Below, in pieces: positions 1 through 12,759 of a stretch of 64,000 nt of DNA. The notes under the pieces were generated by a model. The model did no database searches, had not been told where the DNA came from, and worked only from the letters and a program-made list of their open reading frames with translations. The first letter of the stretch is position 1. Each line of letters starts with the position of its first letter. The DNA comes from Halichondria panicea (Eukaryota; Porifera; Demospongiae; Suberitida; Halichondriidae). Made by a program: the position numbers and the translations under genes. The DNA lies in contig NC_087377.1 of assembly GCF_963675165.1 (NCBI RefSeq), positions 13,760,198 through 13,824,197 of the forward strand, in the 5' to 3' direction.

Positions 1-339
1 GGACTTAGAATTGGTAATCAGTGGTTGAAATGAGCTACATGTACATGTATATTCTATAGTTGCTCAACATGTTACTATTACATGTATTATGTCAATCAAC
101 CAACACTAGCGGAGACTAAGTTTCTTGATAAACATTAATTAAGTGATAAAAAAATTCTTGGGTAAAAAGTGAATTGAGAGGAAACAACCTATCTTGAATA
201 AAACTTTCCTGACATGTTAAACATGTAAGCTGACAATTAAATGATTGTGGCTAAAATCTGGGGTAAACTAACAAAAATGATTTCATGTATTGAGAGTTTA
301 TTCTTGTACTAAAAATAGTTTTAATTCCGTACCACACAC

Positions 340-1968
340 CTAGTGCTTGGTGTAGTGCTTAGAAGGGAGTGGAGGTGCCGGGGGTTCGTTGTTAGGGGCT
401 GGTTTAGGGGGACGGGCTGGAACTATCTCAATAGTTCTGCATGGGAAAAGTGATCAAGATAAGAACCGTTAACACTACTAGATGATACAAGGGTAAAGTT
501 ATGATGACAGAACCACAGTTTATAATTATTTGTATAGCTCAAACATGGGAGACACGTACATGTATTCGATGCATCTGTGGACCCATTATCCCAACCTATA
601 CCAACCTATACGGACACCTCACCCTTTCGTTGGATTAAGGTTTACCTATAAAAACTTCGATTGCTGACTACCATACAATTGCATTGGTAGTTATACATGG
701 AAGCATGTTTTGTGGCACTCAACTTACAGTTTAGGAGGACGTGAGGGAGGCAGTGCCTTTGGTAATCCGAGACCGTCATCTGTCATGGTGGGGGATCGAG
801 AGGGGAGGGGAGGGGGAGGGGCTCGGTCGTACTTGTACACGGTACTTGGTACTGCCTTCATGTTCAACTCCACTGGGAGGCGACCTGTGAGTGAGTGTGA
901 CGAGTGGGGTAGTGTGGGTCATAATCATACTGTAGGGTGTATTTTGCTCCAGCAATTAAACTACTTGGATCGAGTTAACAGCTGTTAAACATACAGAGAC
1001 TCATTTTGGTAAACAGGGAAGCATAATTATTATGTTGTATACCACAGTTCTCAATTTCTCAATGAATGGAGAGAAGAGCAAGAATGTGGCTTGTTGTAAA
1101 GTGAAGCAGTGTTGTGTCTAGTGGTTGGGTAGTTAGGACAAAACACAATACTGCCCACACAATCAAGGGAAGCCAGGTGTGGGCCCTTGGGATAAGTGGA
1201 TACATATGTACATACATGATGTACATGTACAAGTACATGATTATAATGATAATGACCTTTTGTGATGGCAGTTTAGAGATCGAGCTAAGGTAATTTGAGT
1301 ACAACATTGTGACTGTCAATTAGAAAGGCTATTAGGGTTGCTTAAACATAGGTATAGCAATAACAACAACATGCTTTTCCAACAACATACAGTCGATTGT
1401 GAGTATTAAACATGTGTACGGACACAATGACAGACCACTATTACAGCAACACACATGAAACCACTACTTACCAGTATTATAGATATTCAGGAGTTCTTGC
1501 GACAGTTGCTCTTCCCCGATATTATGGAGATAACCAGCCAGCTCCCTCCAGGTTGGTCGCCCAGAACAGTTTCTCATCCACTGGTCGATCACCTCCGTTA
1601 GACATCCACTATGGTTGACTCCACATGAATCCTCGATCTAAAATGAGATATTTGAGTGAGTTACACCAACAATAGATCGGCACTTCTATTTGTACGATTA
1701 AGGTGTGACCAGACAATGGGTTAATTATAGACTGTTATTGTTATCAACTTTCATCATTTAAAAAAACAACACATTCCTTCACACCACGTACAGAACAATG
1801 ATTGACCCTTGATAGATTTAAGATTAGTAAGTACCTGCTCAATCATTGTTTCAGGCACCCTCATAGTCTCAGCCAGCTCCCTCCATTTGTGTTCCATTGA
1901 CCTGATCTGGACCAAGGCCTGGTCAATGTCCAGGAGCTTGTCCACATCAGGCAGGGCTGGGGCTGAGG

Positions 1969-2011
<43 letters not shown>

Positions 2012-5000
2012 TGTGACCTCGCTAATGCAAAGAGGCCACCTAAAACATAATTATTTCAGTAGGCTATGCTTCAGGGCAGCACTACAATTAGGCCACCTGT
2101 CACTGGAGGAAGCAATGAATGCTATACACTTTCTAACACCCAAGCCATGAATACATTGAGGGGATTCTACAGCTATCTTGCTGCCAAACTCATGATCAGT
2201 GTGTGAATCCACATGACAAGGTTAGCTCTCAATCACCCATTGCCTTAAAAGGTAAGGGTAAAACCAGAAGCTGTAAACTTGACAGGTTATCAAAGAACCA
2301 CTTCCACTGGTTCCAGAAGAAGTGTGCTGTAATGTTGTCTGTTCCTGGTAGTTTTGATTAGGATGCTTCTATCTTGTCTTTCCAAGTGTTGTTTTGCCTG
2401 TCTAACAGGAACAGACAACAACACTATATACAGCTGAATCGGAAAAAATGGGATCTCGCTAGATATCTCTAACTACCAGGAACGGATGCACTATGGTACA
2501 GTCTAACATATCTGGTATCAAAATCGTTAACAATGACTCAAAGCCTATCACACAAACAGACTCACCTGTTGGGCTGGTGGGGAGGGTGGCTGCTTTGGCT
2601 TGCTTCCTACTGGTGGCAGCAACATCCACAGTGGCGTAGGTCACCTGATGTTGGTCCACTGTGGTAGTTGTGTTGCCTTTCTTGTGGGGATGGCTGGAGC
2701 TAAGGGCAGCATAGACCACTGGCTCCACTGTAGCCTGGGGTGTCGGGAAACAAACAGAGTCAAGAATATCTTTCAGACAGATCTGTGAAGCAGGATATTG
2801 CGGTTATTGGTGTACATGCACCACAGGACAAATCTACACAAACCGTTTCTTTATGAACCAAAGATGATTTGAAAGTAGTAGTTATAATGCCCACATATAC
2901 AGACACCCATTAGTCATGTTGACTGCCACTGAACACACTCACCACATTGCCGAGCTGACCATAGCCGGGTAGCCTCTGAGCATCCTGTACAAAGAGTGGA
3001 GTTAAATGATTGAGTGAAGACAAGTATGATATACCTGTCCAGTGTTCATCACACTGTATCCCTCTTCATTGACGGCTATTTTCTGTGTGACATAACAAGA
3101 ACAGTCATCATTGCAGCATCATAATGTGTGTGCTGACGAGGTTGTGCTATACCTTATCACTGTTGATGGTGACCTCATCATAGGTGAGGGAAGCAGGATT
3201 CTGTGAAGCAGGATTCTGTGAGGTGATGCAATAAGCTAATGCACAAAATACATCAATACTCACCAAGTCATGAGTGATCCTATTGTAACCTTCTTCATCT
3301 GCTGCTGGAGGCTGATACTGTGTTACAAACAGGTAGTGAGTAAAAAAATCATACCATATAGAGATAACTAACCTTCTTTGAGCTATTCTTAGGCCCGTCA
3401 TGTCGTAGTTCACTGTATTCCCCCTGTAATAAAATGTACAGTTCATAACAATACACAGAGACTACACACGTTACGCTTACATCAAACTTATGATCCATTT
3501 CTATACTATCATTTGATTTGAGCCTCACACTCTCTGTGAAAAAACACACTAATAGTTATGTTTTAGTTTTAGTTTGTCAACTCACCTTTTCTCCTTCTCC
3601 TGAGAACCACCAACAGCAGCACTATCACAATTATAAGCGACACAACAACTAGAGCACCTACAACACCTCCAGCTACGAAGTTTGCAACAGTTGGAGCTGT
3701 CACACCTATTAGGCCATTTTACAGCATACAGGCATTGAAACACAAATGAACTTACACTCCAACTGAGCCGGGTCAGGATCCCAGAGACCAGAATTGTTAC
3801 AAGTGACAGTCGCTGCACCCACCAGTGAGAAGTCAGGATCACATTGGAAGGTAATGACTGAGCCCTCGGTTAGGTTAGTGTGCGTGTTGAGTAAAGTTCC
3901 ATTGAGGGGAGGGGCAGGCAGGACACAGGAAACTGGGTACCCGAGATAATGGATTAACGTAGATAAAGAAGCCACTTACTAGGTTCAATTCTGCAAATAA
4001 TTTCCCCCGGGATCCTGTCCCACTTTCCTGTAGCTAGACAGGTGACAATAATTATGCCCTCAGGGAACAGCCCATCGTTACACTGAATGGTCACATGAGT
4101 ACCGGGTATAGTTGGTACTAAATGACCACTGATGGTGCCATTCCTTGGTGAGGGTAGTAGTGAAGCCATGCAGTTCATTGGAGGGGCTGGAGATAAAGAT
4201 AAACTTCCATACAACCAAGAACTTAACTCACGAGTTGTGGGAGGAGGTGTGGTTGGTGATCCACTACAATCAAAAGTCTCAGGGTCTGGACTCCACATCA
4301 GTTCATCATCACATGTCACCATTGTAACAGGATTTTCATACCCAGAGACACATTGGATGATTACTGTTGATTCTTGTAATCTGTTGGAGACTGGTCCAAA
4401 AGCTACATTCGTGAGATTGGTCAGTACAGGACAGCCGCCTGGGTAAGAGGGAATTGTTAGCATGTGATAATGTTGTCAACTCACCAATCCTAAAGTTGTA
4501 CTCAGCAGTTGTACTGTTCCCAGCACAGTTGGTAGCCACAACACTGACAGTGTAGTCCACATTGTATTGAGCAGTCACAGTGACAGAGGTGGATGTGAGG
4601 ACAGTAGCAGAGAGCTGGGCCGGAGGTAAGACGGTCACTGTGTAGGTGAGGTCATCTCTACCACCAGTCTCAGTAGGAGGGTCCCACAGTACAGATACAC
4701 TAACTGCATCGGCTGAGCTGCTCAGAATGGAGTGTCTGATGGAAGGTGGTCTTGGTAGATCTATATGTAACTTATTGAATACAGACAATAGACGAGGCAC
4801 TAACTGCAACTCACCAACCAATCGGATTGTTGAAGATCCTATAGTGATTAGAGTAGGCACAATACCCACACAGGACACAGTGGTCCCATTCTCTGCTGTT
4901 CTTGACAGAGTAGACGTTAAAGTAGTGTCGTTGAATGCAATCAGTGTCACAGTGTAACCTGATACAACATTGGCTACATTGAGACCAGAGGTGGAGAGGA

Positions 5001-5315
5001 CAGTGATTGGACGAGTTGTATCTGACGGTTCCCATCTCAAGAAATCTCCAGGAGCAGTGCAGGTGAAAGTGACTGTTTCCATTGGACATGGTCTCTCCAC
5101 ACTCACTGAATATTGGGCTGAAGAAATACAAATAATTATGTGATTATAATAGAGATTAGACTAGCTGTTTTATGTATACTATACTGTAAGTACTAGAAGG
5201 CACTGAGATATGAAAACAAAGTCGAGAAAAGCTTTTTGGATTCTATATGCTTAGTAGACTTACCATAGACAACACTATGGAAACACAATAAAACCATGAA
5301 CAAGGTTAAAAACAT
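340..5315 (-). CDS. Receptor A: Ig-FN3-sushi x3-TM, ITIM-like tail, death domain, proline-rich end
   Basis: Spliced model, 18 exons (minus): 5315-5264, 5117-4815, 4760-4485, 4438-4232, 4186-3980, 3932-3756, 3705-3586, 3533-3481, 3423-3373, 3317-3264, 3200-3153 (or from 3215), 3082-3035, 2984-2943, 2734-2566, 1968-1835, 1637-1472, 884-728, 436-340. All introns are GT-AG; the sum is 2361 nt, giving 786 aa. Order: 17-residue hydrophobic signal exon; Ig-like exon (TFTC...TVSC); FN3 exon; three sushi exons; TM (ALVVVSLIIVIVLLLVV) followed by RRRRK; tyrosine motifs YSEL, YNRI, LTYDEV, YSVM, YGQL, VVYAAL and VTYATV; a death domain split over two exons (HKWRELAETM...TWRELAGYL); then PPPPLP and PARPPKP motifs. 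Domain names follow cysteine and tryptophan spacing. ITIM, PI3K-type YxxM and death-domain meanings are family knowledge; partners are unknown. No lesion seen. Paralogue of A' at 44592. Confidence 0.85.
2943..3423 (-). other. Cassette of phase-0 mini-exons, one tyrosine motif each (gene A)
   Basis: Five consecutive exons of 51, 54, 48, 48 and 42 nt begin and end in phase 0. Each encodes a single tyrosine motif: YSEL, YNRI, LTYDEV, YSVM and YGQL. Any of them could be skipped without shifting the frame. The same five-exon set, also phase 0, is in A' at 46573-47024. Confidence 0.8.
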
Positions 5316-5547
5316 CTTTAACTTTAAGATCGACTCTCGTTTTGAGCTAAATTTGCAGATCATTAATTAAAAAGCGAAAACTCGGCCATGACGCGGGCCA
5401 CGCCTCTTCTAGGTAAATATGATGGGCGTGACATCCTGCATGCTGGAGTAGTATTTTTATACCTGGGCCTTTTTATAGTACCGTACCGCCGCGCCCAGAT
5501 TAGCTAGCTAGCTAGAGCCCCAAGTACCATACCAAAGCAAAGCGGAT
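5316..5547. promoter_or_regulatory. Short bidirectional promoter between A and B
   Basis: Only 232 bp separate the divergent start codons of A (minus) and B (plus). The spacer holds TATA-like T-rich stretches near 5452-5478 and a short GCTA repeat near 5504-5514. The same spacer is present, inverted, between B' and A' but is split there by a 1.57-kb transposon. A shared promoter is inferred from the spacing; no start site can be seen. Confidence 0.5.
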
Positions 5548-8500
5548 ATGTCTAGATCTAGATCTTTGTTGGTAAGTGGTCCGCGTTTTCTATACGGAGT
5601 TGATATTATTTTAAATGATCATTTTCCACTCCCAGATTTCATTGACTGGATCAGTGGTACTTTTAGGATGGTGCTTCATTGTTGATGTGTCTAGTCAAGA
5701 GATCACCTTAGTATCGTCTCTTCAGGCAACAAACAGGACATATGTTTGTCCTGATGAGATTGCTACGTATGTTTGCAGAGGTGGTGGAAATGCGATTGAC
5801 CTATTTGCACCACCATTTATTTCTTCAAACAATCCTATATCATACGTGTTAGGAGACGTTCTAGGAACTGAATTTGTCACAGGCCCAATTTTGACCAACC
5901 TTACTTCGACGGCAGATTCCATAATGATAGCGAACATTATAGTGCAAAATTCTACTTTGCAACAGTTTTCAATTAACTGTGCAGTACGCTCACCTCTCCA
6001 AGAAATTGAAACCCTGTACAGACTTTCAGGTAACAGTCCACACTCGGTACTTATAAGGCTAGTGATAAAAAGGAGTAGTAGAATCAGTCTTTCCGCTATT
6101 ATTATTATTCCGCTATTTTATTATTATGTACCGTAATTGATGTAATTACAGCACAAACGTGAGCATCAGCATAATTTTAGGTCCTAAAAGAAGCACATAC
6201 CGTTGCTGGAATTATTTTTTCTGGCGCTTATAAAAAGTGCTTTTCTAACCCATATCTATATACCATAATTTAGGCACCACTTGGGCTGAACGTAATTTTT
6301 TTTAGTAGAAGTGGAATTATTTAGCAGAAAGGGGGGCAACCTAGCTGGGCTTTGCCCAAAAATTTTTGGTGAAAGCCACACCCCTTTAATTAGTCGCGGT
6401 TGAATTTCACTTCCTGTCATCAGCAATCAGTGGAGGCTAGATTCTAGAAGTTTATTGTGAGTTTAAGCAGAAATTAAAGAGTAATCTCTGGTTTAATGAT
6501 TCTTGGTCTTGCCACATGGACCCAATATTGCATACTTGTGGCCAAAATTAATGTGAGCATGCAATCACACCCACTCATTCTCAGATTCTGCAATGCCCCA
6601 CCCATATTTGTTTGCACATGCGTGTAACTGTTATTACCCAGAGACACAAAGAACTTAGCTAGCTGAGACAGATTGGTAAGTACAGATCAGAAAAAGGGGA
6701 GGCATTTGCCCCCTTTGCCACCCCCTGGCTACACCACTGATCAATATAGCTTTTCGAGGGTATAAATGTTTATCTTTTCGCTGATTAAGCATGCATGTAC
6801 CGCGAACATTTATACCCACGAATTTAATGTCGCATGCACGCATGCTGCAGAAAGGCTTTGAACGGTCATTCCACAAAAGTTTATACCCTCGAAATATACC
6901 CGCTGCACGGTCTAGTCACACTAATTCTACTCTCTTGTCTCCAATTTAGAGCGTCCTTTGGATGTGAGTTCTCAAGAAATAAATCCAAATCCCGCCGATA
7001 GTACTGTGCAAGTTACTTGGATGCAAGCACTTGGAAATTATGATCTTAGTTATTATACGGTGCAGCTTTTTGAGAATAATGCTGCAACTCGGTCGACTGT
7101 TGTTCCTGCAGAAAGCAACCTAATAGCAGTATTCTCTGTACCTCCAAATGTGCAAGTCCGTGCAAGGATAACAGTGACCTCTAAATGTGCCCAGACAAGC
7201 ACTGGAGTTTCCACCAGCAACATAACTACCACAAGTGTAACTCAATTGCAAGGTAAATTATTGTAAAGTGATATCATTCATATAGCATAACTAGAGTGCA
7301 AACCCCTCGGGTTGTGACATGATTATAACAATGTAGTAAGTAACAATGTAGTAAGTATGACTGAGCTGTCTAGCACACAGCAACTCGCTTGATGTAAAAG
7401 AATATGAGCTACAATGATGGTGCATGGTACACATGCACTGTGGACTAGAGGAGGTACGACACGTGTGCCTCGATTAGGCTGATTACCTCTGCAATAACGT
7501 TGAGCGTGGGCGGATAATCGAGGCATAATTACGCCCACGATCAAGGTCAAGGTTATTGCAGAGGCAATTGGCTAGCCTAATCGTACCTTCTCTGACTGGA
7601 CTATGCTCACAGTGAAGCTGGAGTCTTGAGAACATGACCATATTTCTCAAGACTCCAGCTTCACTGTGAGCATAGAAGCGGTATCCAGAGTCAGCAAAGA
7701 AGCCTCCCGAGACAACAAACCAGTCACAATTCTATTTTTTTTTGCTTCAGTGACCCTTTTCCATTGTTCCTGGTACGGGATCATTTCAGCTGTAAATACG
7801 TAGGCCTGCCTCGAATAAAGGACGGGTGTATAATAGCTGCTAACGTGTAAAGTTCAAGCTTCTTCGACAACGAAGCTTTAACAACAGTATTAAAACTAAT
7901 AACTTGTTGTGTGAAGGCTATCCATGCTGTAAACGCAGACCTATGGCATCCAGGTGAGTAGATTCATGTACGTGTCACAAACAGACAAACTAGAGCACTG
8001 AATTTAGTGCAAACCCTCGGCTGGTGCCATGATTATAAGATTTTAAGAGTATAGTGCATGCATGTAGCAACTCAAGAGCAATAAAACTAAACCAGACTGG
8101 AGAGGCATGCATGCTGAGAACAGTAGTACATGAGGCATGCATCGTGGAAACCTGGCCATGGAGTCTTAGAGAATATGGCTCCTGCCAGGCTGCTGCATAG
8201 ATAAAAGAGCTACTGGGAGTATTATAGGATCGATCCAGAGTCAGTCAACAACCAGTCACAATTAGAGTTTTCTACTTTAGTGACCCTATTCCATTGTTCC
8301 TGGTACAGGATCACTTCAGCTTCAAATACGTAGTCTATCACGTGTAGCTAAGCTGCCAATGTGCAAGTTCAAGCTTCTTAGCTTTTGCTCGACAAAGAAG
8401 CTTTAATATCAAAATCTGCCACTATTTATATTGTTGTATGAAGGCTATCCATGCTGTAAACGCAGCGCTGTGGTACCCATGTGAGTAGATGTACCTGTGA

Positions 8501-10563
8501 CAAACAAACAAACCAACAGACCAACGGACTACTATATCCGTGGCCGCCCACGAGGGCCTCGGGTAACAAACTAGAGCACTGAAGTGCTAACCCTTGGCCG
8601 TTGACATAAATAACTAGAGCACTAAAGTGCAAACCGTCGGCTGGTGACATGAAACCAGAAGAGTGATATAATGCAGTGCATAATTATAGTGATGTTGTTA
8701 TCATGTATGACTTAATTGTCTAGCACAGCAACTCAGGAGCAATAAAACTAATAGACTGCATGGAGGCATGCTGAAACATTTGAGAACAGGTAGTGGTACT
8801 ATAGATATATGCACTGTGGATTAGAATCACAGCAAAGAAGCATGGAGTCTCAGAGAAGTATGGCTCCAGGTCCTGCATGGAGTAGGATCCCAGTCAGCTA
8901 ACATGGCTAAGCAGCAGGAGCTATAATTTAAGCTTTCTACTTTAGTGCCCCTGTTCCATTGTTCCTGGTATATACAGCTTTCTACTTTAGTGACCCTGTT
9001 CCATTGCTCCTGGTACAGGATCACTTCAGTTATATAACGCATGTGCCAAGTTCTGTTCAAGCTACATTTTGCTCGCTTTTACTAAACAACGAAGCTTTCA
9101 AGCTACATTTTGCTCGCTTTTACTAGACAACGAAGCTTTAACACCGAAAGCTGCAAGTACTAACTTGTTGTGTGGAGGCTACCCATGCTGTAAACGCAGT
9201 GCTAGAGCATCCAGGTAAACAGACTCAGTCACAAGCTTCTTAGCTTTTGATTTGACAACAAAGGTTTAATATCAAATTCTGCCAGTATTAAAACTAATAT
9301 TGTTGTATGAAGACTATCCATGCTGTAAACGCAGTGCTATGGCATCCAGGTGAGTAGATTCACCTGTCACAAACAAACTAACAAACAAACAAACCAAACG
9401 ACTACTATAACCCGTGGCCGCCCACGCGCCTCGGGTTAATAAAGATGTACAGGTGTATGGCTATAAAGCAGCAAGTAACAGGAGCTATAATTTTAGCTTT
9501 CTACTTGAGTGACCCTGTTCCATTATTCCTGGTACAGGATCACTTCAGCTATAAGTTTTAGTGGTACATGAGGCATGCACGCTAGTCTAGGATCACAGCA
9601 AAGAAGCCTGGAGTCTCAGAGAAGTATGGCTCCTGGTCCCAGATTCAGCTATCAGAGCAACAAACCAATCACGATTCTTGTAAATACAAAGGGTACCTCG
9701 AATAATGGCTGCGTGTAGTTAACTAGCTGCCAACGTGCAAGTTCAAGCTTCTTTGTTTTTGCTCACTTTTATTCGACAACGAAACCATTGTTAAAACTAA
9801 TAACTTGTTGTATGAAGGCTATCCTGCTATAAACGCAGTGCTATGGCATCCAGGTAAGTAGACCCAGAAATTACAAACAGACAAACCAAACGACTGCTAC
9901 CTTAATGTTACTATTATAGACGGGTAGTAATTTTAGCGTTTTCAGATTTTTCTCTGTTTTTAGGGTACTAATTTTGGCGGATTTGTAGCAAATTCATTAC
10001 CACAATATATCTCAAAAGATGTACAAGTATGAGTCTTAAGGTTGAATGGAAAGTTTGGAGCCAGATACAGATGAAGAAAGGGCTAAGCTTGCTTAGCGTA
10101 GTCTCAAAAGTACATATAAAAAGTACATTAAAATAAAAAAAATTTTTTTTTTATCATAATTTTTAATTGTGTTTTATTATTAGCGCATACTTAATTTAGC
10201 GTTAATTACAAATTCGCTAAAATTAGTACCCGTTTACAATAGTAACAATATACCCGTCGCCGCCCACGTGCGCCTCAGGTAAATATAATCATACTCTGGC
10301 TCATGTTTTGTGGTAATAATTATATATTTTTACAGACGACACCTAGTTGGGCGGAGTCCAACCAACGCTGCGCTCTGGGTTGGGTGTCAGTACATGTAGC
10401 AGTTTTGTTCTGCTGGTATGAATATTGTTTAATCTTAAGTGGCTGACAACCGCATGGTTCAGGGGTGTGTGATAATTATAACAATAAGAATTTGAATACT
10501 ATTGTCTAGCTGAGCTATATTTATGCCTCGAGGCGTAGCCGCACGAGGGATACGGTAAAGCTG

Positions 10564-10621
<58 letters not shown>

Positions 10622-11684
10622 TGTCTGTCTGTCTGTGTGTCTGAATAATATCCAAAATCCAGATTCTCCTGGCAGAGTCATCTTTTTCTTGAGAGCCACA
10701 AAACACTACCATAATTATAACAATATAGATAACAATATGCATGTGCATGTACACAGGTCTTTTCTTCTCAATAGATATTATATACACTGAACTGATCTTG
10801 GAAGCAATTTTTCTTCTTGAGGTCCTGGTAAGCCACATAATACAATAGATAACAACAATATATGCATGTAAATAAGTCTTTTCTTCTCAGTGAGTTTATA
10901 TTGATAAGCTAACTTTAATGTAAAATTCATTAGAAACTACTATAACACTTTTGAGCGAAAGCATAACATGGCGAGAGGCATATGGCATATAGCAAGCGCA
11001 CGCTTGCAACACTCGTTGTTTTGGAATTCATGGAAGACCTCAGAACTCTTAGAGAAAGTAGAAGAATACTGTATGTAGCCTGTAATACAAGATTTAGTAC
11101 AGGCAGAAATAAACTTGTTCATAATAGGAAGACATCTAGCACAAGGAGAGGTACAACCAGCTATACTATATACCCCAAGGCTTCTGGAGAAGCTTTTCGA
11201 AAACCAAAGGCACTTAGTACAACAAAACTTAAAACAAAGACAAGTCCTTTTAATGCAAAGATGCTACTCTGTTGAATCTTCATTCATAGATGCTAAGATA
11301 GACTATGCTAGTACCTTTTTCTGCATTCTCTGGAAAAATACAGTGACCCAGCTCGCCTTTTCAGCTAAATTGAGATTTGGTTGGTTGAAATTGTTTCCCA
11401 CTCGAACAGAGGCTGATTGGGCTGCAAATTTATTGCATTGGAGCAAAACTGCTACATGTACTGATACCCAACCATGAGCGCAGTTGGTTGGACTCTACCC
11501 AACTAGATGACACCATAATATAATTATTATTTACTTTACGTTATTCATGAGAAGTTTTATGTCTTCTTTTTATGCAGATAATACACTAGAAAACGTGTTC
11601 CTGGGACTTCTTTCAGCAGCAACATTTATCTTGGCAATAGTTGTGATTGTACTAGGTGTATGCCTCTGCACTAAAAACTGTTGA
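5548..11684 (+). CDS. Receptor B: Ig-like + FN3 + TM with almost no cytoplasmic tail
   Basis: Four-exon model: 5548-5571, 5636-6029, 6950-7252, 11578-11684; 828 nt in one frame, 275 aa. Exon 1 is only 24 nt (MSRSRSLL) and splices in phase 0 to a hydrophobic stretch (ISLTGSVVLLGWCFIV), together a good signal peptide; this is preferred over the unspliced ATG at 5615. Exon 2 is Ig-like, with cysteines in TYVCPD, TYVCRG and SINCAV. Exon 3 is FN3-like (VQVTWMQAL...VRARITVTSKC). Exon 4 is a TM (LLSAATFILAIVVIVLGVCL) followed by CTKNC and stop. The tail has no tyrosine or death motif, so it could be a decoy, a ligand or an adaptor-coupled partner of A. Intron 3 (4.3 kb) is full of repeats. The join to the last exon is the least certain part. 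Confidence 0.7.
7452..7590. repeat. Foldback MITE in B intron 3
   Basis: Imperfect inverted repeat: the left end, reading GGTACGAC through a region ending CTGCAATAAC, is complemented at the right end from GTTATTGCAG to AATCGTACC. Arms are roughly 45-50 bp with small indels. No coding content. Confidence 0.6.
7601..7675. repeat. Perfect 30-bp hairpin, 15-nt loop
   Basis: Bases 7601-7630 are the exact reverse complement of 7646-7675, separated by 15 nt. It sits beside a foldback MITE inside intron 3 of gene B. It could be a fresh inverted duplication or a small-RNA hairpin; the sequence does not decide between them. Confidence 0.75.
7676..9906. repeat. Degenerate tandem repeat array in B intron 3
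   Basis: About five diverged copies of a several-hundred-bp unit. Each unit combines the blocks AGCAAAGAAGCCTGGAGTC, TGACCCTGTTCCATTGTTCC, AAGCTTCTTAGCTTTTGCTC and GGCTATCCATGCTGTAAACG. The last block recurs near 7918, 8446, 9178, 9314 and 9816. A solitary partial unit lies at about 23160-23530. No open frame runs through it. Confidence 0.7.
9907..10246. repeat. MITE with about 32-bp terminal inverted repeats
   Basis: The left end (GTTACTATTATAGACGGGTA...) is the near-exact inverse of the right end (...TACCCGTTTACAATAGTAAC). The 340-bp element is AT-rich and noncoding. Confidence 0.65.
10336..11514. mobile_element. 1.2-kb TIR element in B intron 3
   Basis: The ends share an imperfect inverted repeat of about 30 bp around TAGTTGGGCGGAGTCCAACC (left) and its complement (right, 11481-11507). 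Inside are a (GT)n tract (10565-10620) and two overlapping open frames on plus, 10982-11275 (97 aa) and 11115-11477 (120 aa), that resemble no family I know. The same terminal motif (AGTTGGGCGGAGCCCGACC) ends the elements at 12760 and 27645, so they form a family. Probably non-autonomous. Confidence 0.55.
10640..10985. repeat. Interspersed repeat also present inverted at 63230-63600
   Basis: The segment with CTTTTTCTTGAGAGCCACAA and CTTTTCTTCTCAGTGAG recurs on the opposite strand at about 63230-63600. It is noncoding and lies within the left part of the 10336 element. Confidence 0.55.
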
Positions 11685-12759
11685 TATCACTGAGTGTCTT
11701 TTCAGTGTTGTATACTGTTTGTTTTATTACACTTAGAATTACACTTAGAATTTAGTATGTAGGAGCTGAACATTCTTTTTGTGCTGTATATACGTCAGTG
11801 TTGTATACTGTGTGTTTTATTAGAGTGTATGATTGATGAACATGTGTATAAAAATATTTTTCGTGTCAATTCATTGAGGGTCGAGAAATGCGTAGTTGAA
11901 AATGTAGTATAAACAGTACTAGTCAAGAGAGATGTGAGCACAAAATAAGCCACATTTTGTGTATTACATCCAACAGATGTCCTCCTCAATGCATCGTTCA
12001 GATCAGTCGTGCACTTGAATTCTGTGTGGTATGAAAAATATACTTCATTACGGGTAAAAAATAGTGTTTATATAATGAGGAATTGCCTGACCGGACCAGC
12101 TGTATACACTTAGCCCATTTTAGAGAAGCTCGACTAACCTATACCTAGCTTAATTAGTGCCTGTATAAGTGGAAGAAAACTGGTGATGTTACTCGTATAA
12201 AGTGTGTTTATCAATACTGACCCAACAATAATTATACCCAACATGACGAGCGACAGGTTGATCTCTGTTATTTTCCACAGTTAGTGAGCTTTTAAATGTT
12301 AGCAGCAGTGGGGGACAGCCATTTATTATTGTGGCTGTGGACCAGGTGTACTTGCAAAGATTGCAATAACATCTAAACCAGCGAGCTGGAAATTAAATTA
12401 GAATCAAGACAGCGAGACCAGTGACAGTGACAAAGAGACAGAAGTCATGACTGCCCTGGAGTATAATAATTATGACCAATTGATAGATATGCAAACGTGA
12501 CTGAATGTCTAGCCATAGATAATGGTTTAACTATGCTTTTTGTATTGTTTACATCATATTTATGACATATTTACAATGTATCTAGTACGCTGCATGACAA
12601 ATTGTTTTGGAGGGAATAGACTACACTTACAAAACTCTGCATGCACTTATAGCTTAACACATTGGAACAGATCTACATAGTTTAAAATTGTGTCCCGGCC
12701 GTAACAGACTAGCTACTCCATGTGAAAGCCAAAATTATGTTCACAGTAATGGCAATTTT
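11685..12759. other. B downstream region; no gene seen
   Basis: AT-rich sequence after the stop of B. It contains a short local duplication (GTGTTGTATACTGT near 11705 and 11800). No convincing exon, RNA or transposon ends recognised. Confidence 0.4.

Noticed and set aside
3756-4438. Viral or pathogen complement-control protein
   Set aside because: The sushi modules sit on class 1-1 exons of a spliced animal receptor gene with TM and signalling tail; nothing suggests a viral origin.
4132-4957. Plus-strand frames opposite the exons of A (and minus-strand ones opposite D and A')
   Set aside because: Antisense shadows of conserved Ig, FN3 and sushi exons; no domain or splice logic of their own.
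5615-6136. Unspliced 173-aa product for the start of B
   Set aside because: The spliced 24-nt first exon at 5548 gives a better signal peptide, and a GTAACA donor at 6030 fits the next phase-1 exon.
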